Assembly: GCA_000310025.1 (NCBI GenBank)
Contig: FN649754.1
Location: forward strand, 251,069-303,093
Direction: 5' to 3'
DNA: 52,025 bases
Source: Ectocarpus siliculosus
Lineage: Eukaryota > Sar > Phaeophyceae > Ectocarpales > Ectocarpaceae
The position numbers and the translations under genes were made by a program. Of the stretch, positions 49,670 through 52,025 are shown piece by piece (position 1 is the stretch's first letter; every line of letters starts with the position of its first letter). The notes beneath the pieces are model-generated. The model saw only the letters and a program-made list of their open reading frames with translations. It searched no databases and was not told where the DNA came from.

Positions 49670-49749
49670 CTCGGCGCCATGACAACATGCACGAAATAAC
49701 GACTTGACGAACGCACGTGTCACGTCAAGACAGAAAAGAAGGCAGGATT

Positions 49750-52000
49750 TTTGAAGAAATAATGACGGGGGGGGGAAGTGAGCACGACGAGCACACTACA
49801 CACGGTGCACGCCGCGGAACTCCCCCCCCTGCGGCCGGGCACACACACCGCAGCCAGTTTCCCTCTGACTAAAAATCATCGTGTGAAGAGAGGGAAGAAG
49901 TCGTCCTCGACAGACCTCGGGTTGTTGGCAGATTGAATGAACCCTTGACGATGAGGATGAGACTCTCCACAAACAATGACGTCCATTCATCATGTATGTG
50001 GCTGCTACAGTCGTACCAACAACAGGCAGCAGTTGTTGCAGATGCGCAGTGGGATGTATGTATACGATCACATGAAGAGAGATTGCGTGTACAGTCATCA
50101 TCATCAGCATCGATCGACTGCGTGCTGCGCAAACAGCAAACAGCTGGGCACTTTAACAGGCGCGTCCTCAGCCTTCTGCGTATTAGATGTATCTCGTCCA
50201 ATGAATCACGCTGAAAGTTCTCCCCGATTTGTGCATCAACCACCAAGCAGGCGAGTTTTGAAAAGCACCACGAGTCGGGGGCACACAGAGGGCCACACGC
50301 AGACCACGGACAGACACAGCCTGTTTCTGCGGTGGTGTGATGCCCACGACAAAGCGGACAGACCTGGTATAGAAAGAGGAGGGGCAAACAATCACAAATC
50401 AATTATACGCGATGTCACATGTCGCTTTCCCTCTCGAAAAGGAAGGAAAAAAAGAAACAAAGAACGCTGGTTCAAGCACAAGTCTACAACGTCAAGTTTC
50501 TGCGGTGCAACTATTACAACGTGTTGCCGCGAAGTGTTGTAAAAAAGAAACTCTCACCCGTCGATACACCCCAATCTGCAGAGTGTCGCACCTAACCGGC
50601 CCTTCTTTCTAACTTCCCCCTGCTCGTTGTGATGTACTCCACCTTTGTGATCCCTACTCGTTCGCATGGTCCTCAGCTACACGGACGCATGCATGTAGAT
50701 GTATGAGCTTGTGCGCATTTCGTCCTTGCATGGTTCTGAACATGGCCACCTAATCCGGACCGTCGGCACCCCCTCCCAACAATCTCTCTCTCTGTCTCTC
50801 GACCTCTTTCTCCACAATAATTTGTTGCCTGCCGCAATCCTCAGCCGTGAACTCGTGCAATGTACACTAAAAATGCGCTGCCTCGCCAATTAACCACCGC
50901 ACACGTCGTGCCTACTAGAGCAGCAAAGACTAGACTACGGTAACCAGGGCTACAACGGCACGCTCCGTTTAAACCTATCTCTATACCTCAGCTAACAATC
51001 TACTTACGAAATGCAAGGGCTCGCCCAATTATCGACCTGCCGACGCCAAGAGACCTGTCAAGTGTCCTCCACAGCAGCAATCAGTCAGTCTCAAAAATAA
51101 AAGCAACATGCAGCAAACCATCCAAAAAATGAAAAATACACAAAGGAATGAACGATCAAGGGGGACGTGGGGAGACTAATCAATTTTAGCGTCCCCACCA
51201 CGTAGGAAACAAAGAATATCTCTACCTGCTGTGTGGTGGCACAGCAGCCTGGTCTACCCAGGCTGGCTATTTCTACTGGGGTGGGCGCCCCAACGTGACC
51301 TAATCTTGCGCCCCGAGCCCACAAAATTGGGGATGTTTAACACGCACTCTCACTGGCAACTCAAGAACGTTCCAGGAAAATTTAGCTCCGAAAATTTAAA
51401 GGTCGTTTCTAGTAGATGGCGGCACTGAAAAAAACACCATGCATACGAGTACACCCAGACATACACGCCAAAACAATGATCGGACCGCGGGGAATCCCTA
51501 CGCGATACATGATAAACGCACAACAAAAACAAACATCCACACGCACAAGGGAGAGAAGGTGCGCGTGTGCATGCGTAAGATGGTGTGAATTGATCGCCAC
51601 GAGCAATGCGCTCAGCATTGCTGTCGCGCGACGCTCTGAGCCACAAGCTGCCACAGGCGAAGCACGACGACAAGATTTAGCACAGCAATCAAGGAAGCCG
51701 TGTGGCAGACTGGCCATCAAGTGCAATGTACCCCGAAAGCCCGGAAAAGCAACTTTGGGGTATTAACGGAAAAACGTACGGAAAGCTAGCCGCAATACAC
51801 GAGTGCAGCGTTCCTTGACGCAACCCATCGCATGGCAACGGACAAGCTCGCTAGATCTAGCAGCACTGCTGTGCAAAGCGCTATTTTACGGTGCCCAAGC
51901 ATAACAAGATCCCAGCAACGAGAACACACCGTTAGGTTCACAATGCCCAACCCCCCGCCTGCCCTCCTCCAACAAATGCAACACCCCATCGGCGTACCCG
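49750..52000. other. Terminal stretch with no recognised gene
   Basis: Open frames up to 188 codons occur on both strands without family motifs or coherent splice pairs. CATCAT/CAGCAT-type and TCTC-type short repeats are scattered. Nothing firm could be annotated. Confidence 0.5.
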
Positions 52001-52021
52001 CCCCCCCCCCCCCCCCCCCCC
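52001..52021. repeat. 21-base C run at the window end
   Basis: The run follows ATGCAACACCCCATCGGCGTACCCG, which resembles the LINE-like 3' end (GCATGCAAAACATGAGAGTACG) seen before other poly(C) tails, here on the plus strand. Confidence 0.8.
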
Positions 52022-52025
52022 AAAA

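Noticed and set aside
49869-50402. 177-codon Cys/Ser-rich minus-strand frame
   Set aside because: No motif, no splice support and an overlapping 188-codon frame on the other strand; either could be chance.

Overview
The window is nuclear DNA of a eukaryote with long introns and many repeats. Every gene that could be rebuilt is split by GT-AG introns (one GC-AG), and introns and spacers are crowded with small transposons, fold-back elements, poly(G/C) tracts and microsatellites. The mix of a Leloir galactokinase, ALG13, NOP10, a B12D/MLRQ-type mitochondrial protein, TTAGGG-type telomere-like repeats and this gene architecture fits a stramenopile, most likely a brown alga of the Ectocarpus/kelp kind. 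That attribution is inference; no species is claimed.

Layout. 1-12 kb: mostly repeats, with the first exon of a secreted DOMON-domain protein (minus strand, 1.5-1.8 kb), two weakly supported plus-strand exons (6.2-6.6 and 8.3-8.4 kb), a possible minus-strand last exon (9.3 kb) and a large fold-back element (10.9-12.1 kb). 12.1-22.8 kb: a complete nine-exon galactokinase on the minus strand (406 codons rebuilt by joining exons). Its 2.9-kb sixth intron holds four tandem tRNA-Ala(AGC) genes on the opposite strand. 23.1-24.8 kb: a complete three-exon ALG13, divergent from galactokinase across 286 bp. 26.0-27.0 kb: the last two exons of an unidentified plus-strand gene. 27.0-37.0 kb: a large minus-strand gene of at least fourteen exons with a ZZ-like zinc finger at its C-terminus; it ends 61 bp from the previous gene, and a LINE fragment sits in one of its introns. 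38.9-44.5 kb: a three-exon B12D/MLRQ-type mitochondrial inner-membrane protein on the plus strand with a 4.5-kb first intron full of repeats. 47.0-48.9 kb: a two-exon NOP10 on the minus strand. 49-52 kb: no recognised gene.

The recognised genes are ordinary housekeeping functions: galactose activation, N-glycan assembly on the ER membrane, snoRNP/telomerase assembly, mitochondrial respiration and decoding of Ala codons. The unusual biology is in how mobile DNA relates to exons. Poly(C)-tailed LINE ends lie directly against three splice acceptors, a TA-flanked MITE starts inside a splice donor, a 783-bp TIR element with a TAA target duplication splits one tRNA repeat unit, and at least four exon edges are partly duplicated in the neighbouring intron.
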